DNA from: Xanthomonas axonopodis
GTDB lineage: Bacteria > Pseudomonadota > Gammaproteobacteria > Xanthomonadales > Xanthomonadaceae
Direction of reading: 5' to 3'
NCBI RefSeq assembly: GCF_001304695.1
Contig: NZ_JFAQ01000030.1
Span: 1 to 50,457, forward strand
Length of the DNA stretch: 50,457 nt
The translations under genes were made by a program, and so were the position numbers. The notes beneath the pieces are model-generated. The model was not told where the DNA came from. It saw only the letters and a program-made list of their open reading frames with translations, and did not search any database. Shown here in pieces: positions 21,193 through 30,411 of the stretch (position 1 is the stretch's first letter; every line of letters begins with the position of its first letter).

Positions 21193-21309
21193 ATGAAACT
21201 TGTTTGGATACTCTGGCTGTCGCATGTGTTGCCGCAGCCAGCCGCAGATTCGCTGTGTTTGAGCACGACCGTCTATCAAGCTGCACTCAAGGCCGAAGGT
21301 CTGGCCTGA
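21193..21309 (+). CDS. Candidate small protein, 38 residues
   Basis: A short frame, ATG 21193 to TGA 21309, preceded by AAGGAG at four bases spacing. The product starts MKLVWILWLSHVLPQPAAD, with a hydrophobic N-terminal third like a small membrane peptide or signal, followed by a polar tail with one cysteine. It ends 31 bases before a strong terminator shared with the convergent mdh gene. No family is recognised. The ribosome-binding site, the terminator and the structured upstream segment argue that it is transcribed; coding status is unproven. Confidence 0.35.
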   Translation: MKLVWILWLSHVLPQPAADSLCLSTTVYQAALKAEGLA

Positions 21310-21340
21310 CCGTGCAGACGTGTGCCACACGATGCGCAAT

Positions 21341-21369
21341 AAAAAACGCCGGGCAATGCCAGGCGTTTT
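21341..21369. terminator. Bidirectional terminator between the small ORF and mdh
   Basis: AAAACGCC-G-GGC-AAT-GCC-A-GGCGTTTT: nested stem with one G/A mismatch, flanked by six A on the left and four T on the right. It can stop transcription of mdh (minus strand) and of the plus-strand unit. Confidence 0.85.
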
Positions 21370-21392
21370 CATGACAGCAGTGACCGAACAAC

Positions 21393-22394
<1,002 letters not shown>

Positions 22395-22459
22395 CTAAAA
22401 AACGTTGGTGGGGGTGGCGCGCTGGCGGAGCCCAAGGCCTGGCGGCGCGCGTTGACAAG

Positions 22460-22486
22460 CGAACGGCCGCACAGGGCGGCCGTTCG
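22460..22486. terminator. Hairpin between ppiB and mdh
   Basis: CGAACGGCCGC, loop ACAGG, GCGGCCGTTCG: an 11-bp perfect stem 12 bp after the ppiB stop codon. It has no T-run on the minus strand, so it is a weak terminator or mRNA-end stabiliser at best. Confidence 0.5.
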
Positions 22487-22497
22487 ACGGGATGCGA

Positions 22498-22992
22498 TCA
22501 GGCGGCGAGGATCTTGTTCCACTCCGCAACGCGGTCGGCCTTGGCGGCCATCACGGCGTCGGTATCGCCTTCGATGGTGAGGGTGTTGATGGTGTCGCCC
22601 TGGGCAACGCTATCGACCACGTCCAGGCCCTGGGTGACCTTGCCGAACACGGTGTGCTTGCCGTCCAGCCACGGGGTGGCGGTGTGGGTGATGAAGAACT
22701 GGCTGCCGTTGGTGTTGGGGCCGGCATTGGCCATGGACAACACGCCGCGCTCGTGGCCGACGCCGTTATTGGTCTCGTCTTCGAACCGGTAACCCGGGCC
22801 GCCGCGGCCGGAACCTTCCGGGCAACCGCCCTGGATCATGAAGTCGGCGATGACGCGGTGGAAGCTCAGGCCGTTGTAGAAGCCGCGCTTGGCCAGGTTC
22901 ACGAAGTTGGCAACCGTGAGCGGGGCCTTGTCCGGGTACAGCTCGACGACGATCGGGCCGCGGGAGGTATCGAAAGTGGCGATCAGGGACAT
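22498..22992 (-). CDS. ppiB: Peptidyl-prolyl cis-trans isomerase (cyclophilin)
   Basis: A 164-residue cytoplasmic cyclophilin that speeds proline isomerisation during protein folding. The active-site segments [13 protein letters not shown] and [20 protein letters not shown] are complete. There is no signal peptide, hence PpiB rather than PpiA type. The ATG at 22992 is chosen over longer in-frame starts because AAGGA stands six to seven bases before it and the product then has family length. Confidence 0.95.
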   Translation of the reverse strand: MSLIATFDTSRGPIVVELYPDKAPLTVANFVNLAKRGFYNGLSFHRVIADFMIQGGCPEGSGRGGPGYRFEDETNNGVGHERGVLSMANAGPNTNGSQFFITHTATPWLDGKHTVFGKVTQGLDVVDSVAQGDTINTLTIEGDTDAVMAAKADRVAEWNKILAA

Positions 22993-23178
22993 AGAAATCC
23001 TTGCAGGTTCTGGAGTGATCAATAGCCCGCTAGGATACACCCGGGTGCGCGGCCGGCCGCATGGGTACGCCCATCGTCCAACGCTCCCGCCCGCCACCGC
23101 GCCCGGCCCGTCACGCCAGCTGAATGGGCGATCTGAATCGACTTCGGGCACTCGGCAACCGCAGCGCAACGAAATCGC

Positions 23179-23184
23179 TATAAT
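23179..23184 (+). promoter_or_regulatory. -10 element (TATAAT) before typA
   Basis: A perfect TATAAT lies 50 bases before the typA ATG. No convincing -35 hexamer was found at 16-18 bp. Confidence 0.4.
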
Positions 23185-23234
23185 GTCGGGCTTACCTCAT
23201 CTCAAGACTGGCGCCAGACAGGGGCCCTTTCCGC

Positions 23235-25064
23235 ATGTCTATCGAAAAACTCCGCAATATCGCCATCGTCGCACACGTCGACCATGGCAAGACCACCCTC
23301 GTCGACTGCCTGCTGAAGCAGTCCGGCACCCTGTCCGAACGCACCGTGTTGGCTGAACGCGTGATGGACAGCAACGACCAGGAAAAGGAACGTGGCATCA
23401 CGATCCTGGCCAAGAACACTGCCATCACCTGGCAGGGCAACCGCATCAATATCGTCGACACTCCGGGACACGCCGACTTCGGTGGCGAAGTCGAGCGCGT
23501 GCTGTCGATGGTGGACTCGGTGCTGATCCTGGTCGACGCGATGGACGGCCCGATGCCGCAGACCCGCTTCGTGACCCAGAAGGCCTTCGCGATGGGCTTC
23601 AAGCCGATCGTGGTGGTCAACAAGATCGACCGTCCCGGCGCACGTCCGGACTGGGTGATCGACCAGGTGTTCGACCTGTTCGACAAGCTCGGCGCCACCG
23701 ACGAGCAGCTGGATTTTCCGATCGTCTACACCTCCGCACTGAACGGCTACGCCAGCCTGGATTCGGACGTGCGCGAAGGCGACATGACCCCGCTGTACGA
23801 AGCGATCATGCAGCACGTGTCGGCCCCGGACGTGGACCCGGACGGCCCGTTCCAGATGCGCATCAGCCAGCTGGACTACAACAACTTCGTCGGCGTGATC
23901 GGCATCGGCCGCATCCAGCGCGGCACTTTGAAGAAGAACATGCCGGTCAGCGTGATCGACCGCGAAGGCAAGAAGCGTCAGGGCAAGGTGCTGCAGGTGC
24001 TGGGCTTCCTGGGCCTGGAGCGTATCGAGCAGGACACCGCCGAGGCCGGCGACATCGTGGCCATCTCCGGCATCCAAGAGCTGACCATCTCCGACACCGT
24101 GTGCGCGCTCGATCATCCCGAAGCGCTGCCGGCGCTGACCGTGGACGAGCCCACCATCTCGATGACCTTCCAGGTCAACAACTCGCCGTTCGCCGGTAAC
24201 AAGGACCTGTCCGGCGGCAAGTTCCTGACCAGCCGCCAGCTGCGCGACCGTCTGGAACGCGAGAAGGTGCACAACGTGGCCCTGAAGGTCGAGGAAGGCT
24301 CGGACGCCGACAAGTTCCTGGTCTCCGGCCGTGGCGAGCTGCACCTGTCGGTGATGATCGAAAACATGCGTCGTGAAGGCTACGAGCTGGCCGTGTCGCG
24401 TCCGGAAGTGATCATCAAGGAAATCGACGGCCAGTTGATGGAGCCGATCGAACAGCTGGTGGTGGACATCGAAGAACAGCACCAGGGCGGCGTGATGGAA
24501 AAGCTGGGCACTCGCAAGGGCCAGCTGAAGAACATGGAGCCCGACGGCAAGGGCCGCGTGCGTCTGGATTACATGATTCCGGCGCGTGGCCTTATCGGCT
24601 TCCAGAACGAATTCCGCACCCTGACCCAGGGCTCGGGCCTGCTGTTCCACGTGTTCGACCACTACGGTCCGAAGGAACAGGGCGCCATCGCCAAGCGCCA
24701 GAACGGCGTGATGATTGCCAATGCAGCGGGCGCGACCCCGGCCTATGCACTGGGACCGCTGGAAGAGCGTGGCCGCCTGTTCGCTGCCGAAGGCGACAAC
24801 GTGTACGAAGGCCAGCTGGTCGGCATCCATTCCAAGGACAACGACCTGACCGTCAACGCGATCAAGACCAAGCCGCTGACCAACATGCGCGCCTCGGGCA
24901 AGGACGATGCGATCAAGCTGACCCCGGCGATCAAGTACACGCTGGAACAGGCGCTGGACTTCATCGAGGACGACGAGCTGGTGGAAGTCACCCCGAAGGA
25001 AATCCGCTTGCGCAAGAAGTTCCTGACCGAAAGCGACCGTAAGCGCGCTGGCCGTTCGGGCTGA
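23235..25064 (+). CDS. typA: Ribosome-associated GTPase TypA/BipA
   Basis: A 609-residue translational GTPase related to EF-G, which binds ribosomes and supports 50S assembly and stress adaptation. GTPase motifs: AHVDHGKTT (13-21), [10 protein letters not shown] (75-84) and NKID (129-132). Domains II, III and V and the BipA-specific C-terminal domain follow, with [18 protein letters not shown]. The end ([13 protein letters not shown]) is typical. A DUF2127 gene follows after 16 bp. Confidence 0.97.
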   Translation: MSIEKLRNIAIVAHVDHGKTTLVDCLLKQSGTLSERTVLAERVMDSNDQEKERGITILAKNTAITWQGNRINIVDTPGHADFGGEVERVLSMVDSVLILVDAMDGPMPQTRFVTQKAFAMGFKPIVVVNKIDRPGARPDWVIDQVFDLFDKLGATDEQLDFPIVYTSALNGYASLDSDVREGDMTPLYEAIMQHVSAPDVDPDGPFQMRISQLDYNNFVGVIGIGRIQRGTLKKNMPVSVIDREGKKRQGKVLQVLGFLGLERIEQDTAEAGDIVAISGIQELTISDTVCALDHPEALPALTVDEPTISMTFQVNNSPFAGNKDLSGGKFLTSRQLRDRLEREKVHNVALKVEEGSDADKFLVSGRGELHLSVMIENMRREGYELAVSRPEVIIKEIDGQLMEPIEQLVVDIEEQHQGGVMEKLGTRKGQLKNMEPDGKGRVRLDYMIPARGLIGFQNEFRTLTQGSGLLFHVFDHYGPKEQGAIAKRQNGVMIANAAGATPAYALGPLEERGRLFAAEGDNVYEGQLVGIHSKDNDLTVNAIKTKPLTNMRASGKDDAIKLTPAIKYTLEQALDFIEDDELVEVTPKEIRLRKKFLTESDRKRAGRSG

Positions 25065-25080
25065 GTTGTTGAGCTGACGC

Positions 25081-25551
25081 GTGAGCACCAAACCCTATAG
25101 CCCGGATCCGCGCGCGCATCCGGGACTGCATGTGATCGCCTTGCTTGAGGCGGTCAAGGGGACGCTTGCGCTGTTGGCGGCGACGGGCCTGGAAATTCTG
25201 GGCCCGCTCCCGCTGCAAAACGCGGTCATCACCCTGATCCGCCGCTTCAATCTGGATCCAGACCACGGCGCACTGCCGTCGTTGCTCAAGACCATCAGCC
25301 CCGATGCGGTGCATCTGGCCGCTGCCGCCATGCTGGCCTATGGCCTGCTGCATGTGGTGGAAGCCTGGGGTCTGTGGCATGCCAAGGCCTGGGCCTCGGT
25401 GCTGGGCTGCCTGTCGGCGGCCATCTATCTGCCTTTCGATATCTACGCCATCGTGCGCCACCCTGGCTGGACCGCCTGGGGCGTGCTGGCGATCAACCTG
25501 CTGGTGGTCGGCGTGCTGGCACGCGATCTGGTGCGGCGCCGCAGTCGCTGA
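25081..25551 (+). CDS. DUF2127-family membrane protein
   Basis: A 156-residue inner-membrane protein with about four hydrophobic segments (HVIALLEAVKGTLALLAATG; AAAMLAYGLLHVVEAWGLW; SVLGCLSAAIYLPFDIYAI; GVLAINLLVVGVLARDLV). The motif EAVKG near the start and the VEAWGLW segment are typical of DUF2127. The start codon is GTG. It begins 16 bp after typA and may be read through from it. Function unknown. Confidence 0.75.
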   Translation: MSTKPYSPDPRAHPGLHVIALLEAVKGTLALLAATGLEILGPLPLQNAVITLIRRFNLDPDHGALPSLLKTISPDAVHLAAAAMLAYGLLHVVEAWGLWHAKAWASVLGCLSAAIYLPFDIYAIVRHPGWTAWGVLAINLLVVGVLARDLVRRRSR

Positions 25552-25638
25552 GTTTGCCGCCCATTTGCGGGCACGCCCTCCGTTGTCACCCCGCCGCAGC
25601 GCCGTTAGCCTGCGAGTTCTCCCCGAGGACGACCCTCC

Positions 25639-27311
25639 ATGCGATCCACCCTCCTGTCCTTCTCGCTCCTTGCCGCGCTGTGCGGCTGTGCGCATGCCGA
25701 TGATCCGTCGCGTGCTAAGACCGGCGCTGCCAACGCGTCCGCCGCGTCCACCGTCCCCTCTGTCGATCTAAGCGAGGCCGACGTCGCCAGCCTGCAGGCG
25801 CGCATGGCCAGCGGCCAGAGCAGCAGCCTGCAATTGACGCGCGCGTATCTGCAGCGTATTGCCAGCATCGATCGGGCCGGGCCCCAGGCTCAACGCGGTA
25901 ATCGAACTCAATCCACAGGCCGAAGCAGACGCACGTGCACTAGATGCCGAACGCAAGGCCGGCCACGTGCGTGGGCCGCTGCACGGCATCCCAGTGCTGC
26001 TCAAGGACACTATCGACGCGCTGCCGATGGTCAACAGCGCCGGTTCCCTCGCCCTGGCCGAGTTCCGCTCCGACCGCGATGCGCGTTTTTGGTGCAGCGC
26101 CTGCGCACCGCCGGTGCGGTGATCCTGGGCAAGACCAACCTCAGCGAATGGGCCAATTTCCGCTCCACCCAATCAAGTTCCGGCTGGAGCGGACGCGGGG
26201 GACTCACGCGCAATCCGTATGCACTGGATCGTAATCCCTACGGCTCCAGTGCCGGCACCGGCGCGGCCATCGCGGCCAGCCTGGCCGCCGTCGGCATTGG
26301 TACCGAGACCGATGGCAGCATCACCTGTCCGGCATCGGTCAACGGCCTGGTCGGGCTCAAGCCGACCGTAGGCCTGGTCAGTCGCGACGGCATCATCCCG
26401 ATTTCCGCCAGCCAGGACACCGCCGGCCCGATGACGCGCAGCGTCGCCGATGTGGCTGCAGCGCTGCAGGCCATCGCCACACCCGACCCGCAGGACCCCG
26501 CCACCGCCAACGCACCTGCCACCAGCGTCGATTACCTCGCCCACCTGAAACCCGACAGCCTGCGCGGCGCGCGCCTGGGCCTGTTGCGCAGCCCCCGCTG
26601 CGCGAGGACCCGGCGATCGCCGTAGCGCTCGACCGCGCCGTGCGCACCCTGCGTGACGCCGGCGCTATCGTGGTCGAGACCAGCCTGGTCACGGATGGCA
26701 AGTGGGATGCTGCCGAGCAGATGGTCTTATTGGTCGAATTCAAGGCCGGCTTGAACGCGTATCTGCAAAACCACCACGCGCCCGTGGCGAGCCTGGAGCA
26801 GTTGATTGCGTTCAACCGCACGCATGCGCAGCGCGAAATGCCGTACTTCGGGCAGGAGCTGTTCGAACAGGCGCAGGCAGCGCCCGGTCTGGACGATGCG
26901 GGGTATCTGAGCGCGCGCGCCACTGCCAGACGGCTCGCCGGGCCGGAAGGCATCGACGCAGCCTTGAAGGCAGATCGCCTGGATGCCTTGATCGTGCCCA
27001 CCACCGGCGTGGCATGGATCACCACACTCGGCAAGGGCGATACCTTCCCCGGCGCCGGCTATGGTGCCGCTGCGGTGGCCGGCTATCCAAGCCTGAGCGT
27101 GCCGATGGGTCAGACCCAGGGCTTGCCACTCGGTCTGTTGTTCATGGGCACGGCCTGGAGCGAGCCGCGCCTGATCGAGCTGGCGTATGCCTACGAACAA
27201 CGCAGCCATGCGCGCTTTACGCCTGGCTATGCGCCAAGTGCGCCGGCTGCGCCGAGTGCGCCAGGTCCGGCCACGGCAGGCCGCGCCGGCGCCGGGTTTG
27301 CGCAAGCATGA
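25639..27311 (+). pseudogene. Amidase lipoprotein gene with three frameshifts
   Basis: The gene encodes an amidase-signature-family protein. The catalytic Lys is in GIPVLLKDTID and the Ser-cisSer pair in GSSAGTGAAIA. The N-terminus is a lipoprotein signal (LCGC box in ALCGC, residues 13-17). The reading frame breaks at three places. One C is extra near 25882-25885, one T is missing near 26086-26090 (the frame returns), and one C is missing near 26590-26594, after which the rest (from LREDPAIAV) is in the third frame to 27311. All three lie in homopolymer runs, so sequencing error or true decay are both possible. If intact, the product would be about 557 residues, with an Ala/Pro/Gly-rich tail. 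Confidence 0.85.
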
Positions 27312-27554
27312 TTGAGCGCCGTGACGCCTGGCGCCCAGGAGGAAGACCGACTTGGCGGGTGGTTGTGCAAAGACCTGTCGGGCACCTTGGATTCCGGCAG
27401 TTAGCGCATTACGACCGATAAAGGCAGCTCCAAAAACGTAGCGAGCGTCGGCAGCTGGGCGTTGACGGCGCGCAAGAACCACATGTAGGAGTACATGCCG
27501 GTTCCGAGCACGGCCGCACCCGCTGGGCGACCGTGCAGTCGTTTCGTGGCTGCG

Positions 27555-28682
27555 CTAGATGCTGGCCGCAGGCTCGCCGTCTTCGGCGCCTGGCGAGCGC
27601 ACGCTCTCCTGTGCAATCGGCTCGGCAGGGCGTGATGGCGTTCTTTCCTGCGTCGCGATTTCGGCGCGCAGCCTCGGCAATGCATAGGCATGCTCGCGCG
27701 TCAGGAAATCGATCATGCGTTCGCGCACCAGGCAGCGCAGATCGAAGGCATCGCCGGAATTGCGTGCGCTCACCAGCAGTCGCACCTGGATGGTGTTGTC
27801 GCTGGTGTCGGTAATCTGCGTCACGCACACGCGGCCGTCCCACAGCGGTTCGCTATGGCAGATGCGCTCCAGCTCTGCGCGTACCGCTGCAATCGGCGTA
27901 CGGTAATCCAGCCACAGGAACGCGGTGCCGAGCAGATCGGCGCTACTGCGCGTCCAGTTCTGAAACGGGTTTTCGATCCACCAGGTCAGCGGCACCACCA
28001 TGCGCCGCTCATCCCAGATCCGCACCACCACATAAGAGCTGCCGATCTCTTCGATGCGGCCCCACTCGCCCTCCACGATCACCACATCGTCCAGGCGAAT
28101 CGGCTGGGTCAATGCGATCTGCAAGCCGGCGATCAAGTTGCCGAACACCGGCTTGGCCGCGATACCGGCCACCAGCCCGATGATGCCGGCCGACGCCAGC
28201 AAGGTCTTGCCGATCTGGCGCACCTGCGGAAAGGTCAGCAGCACCACCGAAATGCCGAGCAAGATCACCGTGCCCATCAGCACGCGGCTCAGCACCCGCG
28301 TCTGGGTCTGGATGCGCCGTGCGGTGAGGTTGTCCGACGCCTCGATCGGGTTGCTGCTCAAGATCGCCGCTTCGCCGGCTGCCACCGCGCGTACCAGCAA
28401 CCAAGTGACACAGCCGACGATTTCCAGGTGCAGCAGATGCTGCACCGCTGCCAGCGCCTTGCCGGCCAACGGGGTCGCTTCGGTGGCGATCCCCAGAAAT
28501 AACACCGGCAGGATAAACGCCGCCGGCAGCGTGATTACGCGAATGATGCGCGCACGGCGGTAGTCGCGGCCCTGCATGCGGCGAAACAACCACAGCATCA
28601 ACGACCAGGTAACGATGCCCGCCAGCAGCGAGGCACCGAGCGGAATTGCGTATTCGCGGATGACGTTCCAATCGGCAGTCAA
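27555..28682 (-). CDS. MscS-family mechanosensitive channel
   Basis: A 375-residue membrane protein. Four or five hydrophobic segments fill residues 10-190, and the last, ASAGIIGLVAGIAAKPVFGN, is the pore-lining TM3-like helix of MscS. The MscS beta domain follows (LDDVVIVEGEWGRIEEI). The start codon is TTG at 28682; AGGAGG lies six bases before it, which decides the start. The tail after 340 is polar and probably disordered. It likely releases solutes on osmotic downshift. Note that the segment between it and the broken amidase (27312-27554) contains no gene I can support. Confidence 0.88.
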   Translation of the reverse strand: MTADWNVIREYAIPLGASLLAGIVTWSLMLWLFRRMQGRDYRRARIIRVITLPAAFILPVLFLGIATEATPLAGKALAAVQHLLHLEIVGCVTWLLVRAVAAGEAAILSSNPIEASDNLTARRIQTQTRVLSRVLMGTVILLGISVVLLTFPQVRQIGKTLLASAGIIGLVAGIAAKPVFGNLIAGLQIALTQPIRLDDVVIVEGEWGRIEEIGSSYVVVRIWDERRMVVPLTWWIENPFQNWTRSSADLLGTAFLWLDYRTPIAAVRAELERICHSEPLWDGRVCVTQITDTSDNTIQVRLLVSARNSGDAFDLRCLVRERMIDFLTREHAYALPRLRAEIATQERTPSRPAEPIAQESVRSPGAEDGEPAASI

Positions 28683-28721
28683 ACCGTTCCTCCTGTGGGG
28701 GAAAGAGGGATGGCTGCCAGA

Positions 28722-28741
28722 TCATGCCGCACGCGGCATGA
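28722..28741. other. Hairpin between aroG and the MscS gene
   Basis: TCATGCCG, loop CACG, CGGCATGA: a perfect 8-bp stem 25 bp downstream of the DAHP synthase stop codon (minus strand). No T-run follows, so it may be a weak terminator or a processing site. Confidence 0.4.
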
Positions 28742-28766
28742 GCATCACGTCATGCGCACACGCCGA

Positions 28767-30164
28767 TCATGCGCCCAGCGGCTGCGAGGCCACCTGTTGC
28801 TGCTTGCGCACGATCGCCATCGCAATTTCCAGCGACTGTTCGTAGTTCAGACGCGGATCCACGCTGGAGCGATATGCCCGTTCCAGATCGCGCTCGGTCA
28901 GCTCGCGCGCACCGCCGGTGCATTCGGTGACATCTTCGCCGGTGAGTTCCAGATGCACGCCACCCAGCCGTGTGCCGGCCGCCGCGTGCAGATCGAACGA
29001 GGTCTCCACTTCGTTGCGGATATTGTCGAAACGCCGCGTTTTATAGCCATTTCCGGTGCTTTCGGTATTGCCGTGCATCGCATCGCAGACCCACAGCACG
29101 CGCCGCCCGTCGCGCTTGACCGCGTCCAGCAGCGGCGGCAGTTTTTCGGCGATCTGCGCTGCGCCCATGCGGTGGATGAAGCTCAGACGCCCGGGTTCGT
29201 CATCCGGGTTGAGCACATCGATCAGCCGCAGCAACTGATCCGGCTGCACCGACGGCCCCACCTTGATTGCGATCGGATTGCGCACGCCACGCAGGTATTC
29301 CACGTGCGCGCCATCCAGCGCAGCGGTACGCATGCCGATCCAAGGGTAGTGCGTGCTCAGGTTGAACCAGCCCCACTGCCGCGGCACCTGCCGGGTCAGG
29401 CCTTCTTCGTACGGCAGCAACAGTGCCTCGTGCGAGGTATAGAAATCGATGCGATTGAGGTTATAGACCTCCGCCCCGGACAGGGTTTCCATGAAGCGCA
29501 CGGCGTCGCCGATCGAGGCCACCATCTTTTGGTAGTCCGCCGCCAGCGGCGAATAGCCCACCCAGTCCAGATTCCAGTATTCGGGGTGATGCAGGTCGGC
29601 GAAGCCACCGTCGATCAACGCGCGCACGAAGTTCATCGTCATTGCCGAGCGCGAATGCGCGGTGATCATGCGACGCGGATCGGGCACGCGCGCGGCCTCG
29701 GTAAAGTCCGGCGCATTGATCACATCGCCGCGATAGCTCGGCAAGGTCACCCCATCGCGCGTTTCGGTGTCGGCCGAGCGCGGCTTGGCGTATTGCCCTG
29801 CAAAGCGGCCCACCCGCACCACCGGCAAATGCAGGCCGTGCACCAGCACCAGGCTCATTTGCAGCAGCACCTTCAACCGGTTGGAGATGGTGCCGGATTC
29901 GCAATCGCTGAAATTTTCAGCGCAATCGCCCCCCTGCAGCAGGAAGCGCTTGCCTTCCTGCGCTTCCGCCAGCTGGCGCTTGAGCGCAAAGATTTCCCAC
30001 GAGGTCACCAACGGCGGCAGCCGCCCCAACTCGTGCATGGCCGCCTGCAGCGCGTTGTCATCAGGGTAAACCGGCAGCTGCAATGCAGGTTTGCCGCGCC
30101 AGCTGTCCGGCGCCCACGCTGCGGCGGAGGAATCGGTAACGGACGTGGCAGCGGAAAGATTCAT
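28767..30164 (-). CDS. 3-deoxy-7-phosphoheptulonate synthase, class II
   Basis: A 465-residue DAHP synthase that condenses phosphoenolpyruvate and erythrose 4-phosphate, the first step of the shikimate pathway. Class II features: LQGGDCAENF (metal-binding Cys), RVGRFAGQYAKPRS, MTMNFVRAL, YTSHEALLLPYEE, KVGPSVQPD, and WVCDAMHGNTE with the metal-site residues. Unlike the AroFGH class I enzymes of E. coli, this is the plant/Mycobacterium-type fold. AGGAG lies nine bases before the ATG. The adjacent MscS gene may be co-transcribed. Confidence 0.96.
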   Translation of the reverse strand: MNLSAATSVTDSSAAAWAPDSWRGKPALQLPVYPDDNALQAAMHELGRLPPLVTSWEIFALKRQLAEAQEGKRFLLQGGDCAENFSDCESGTISNRLKVLLQMSLVLVHGLHLPVVRVGRFAGQYAKPRSADTETRDGVTLPSYRGDVINAPDFTEAARVPDPRRMITAHSRSAMTMNFVRALIDGGFADLHHPEYWNLDWVGYSPLAADYQKMVASIGDAVRFMETLSGAEVYNLNRIDFYTSHEALLLPYEEGLTRQVPRQWGWFNLSTHYPWIGMRTAALDGAHVEYLRGVRNPIAIKVGPSVQPDQLLRLIDVLNPDDEPGRLSFIHRMGAAQIAEKLPPLLDAVKRDGRRVLWVCDAMHGNTESTGNGYKTRRFDNIRNEVETSFDLHAAAGTRLGGVHLELTGEDVTECTGGARELTERDLERAYRSSVDPRLNYEQSLEIAMAIVRKQQQVASQPLGA

Positions 30165-30363
30165 GATAAAGGACTCCTAGGCAGCCTGCGATGTTGGCAG
30201 AGCCGGAACGCTACGCAAAGCGCCTGGAGGCCAGTGGCACCGAATTGCCGCCGCTTCCGCCCGGCGCGGCATTTATGCGCAGACCCTTCGACCTGAACAG
30301 CAAACAACATCGCCCGTCCAGCCATGACTTTCGACCTAGGCTAGCGCTCGCCAAAGCGCCCAA

Positions 30364-30378
30364 TGTTACAGAATAACA
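30364..30378. promoter_or_regulatory. Zur-like palindrome before the TonB receptor
   Basis: TGTTA-CAGAA-TAACA, a perfect 5-bp inverted repeat with a 5-bp spacer, has the geometry of Zur boxes (TGTTAN5TAACA). It lies 33 bases before the receptor ATG, a position where a repressor would block transcription or early elongation. The inner bases are less regular than in strong Zur boxes. Call is by pattern only. Confidence 0.35.
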
Positions 30379-30411
30379 ACACTCTCCCCTCACCCGCCTC
30401 GCGAAACCGCC

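Noticed and set aside
23202..25091. 629-codon minus-strand frame opposite typA
   Set aside because: Shadow frame; TypA motifs are complete on the plus strand.
27401..27505. Minus-strand frame ending LPTLATFLELPLSVVMR as a gene remnant
   Set aside because: Too short, without start signal or recognised family.
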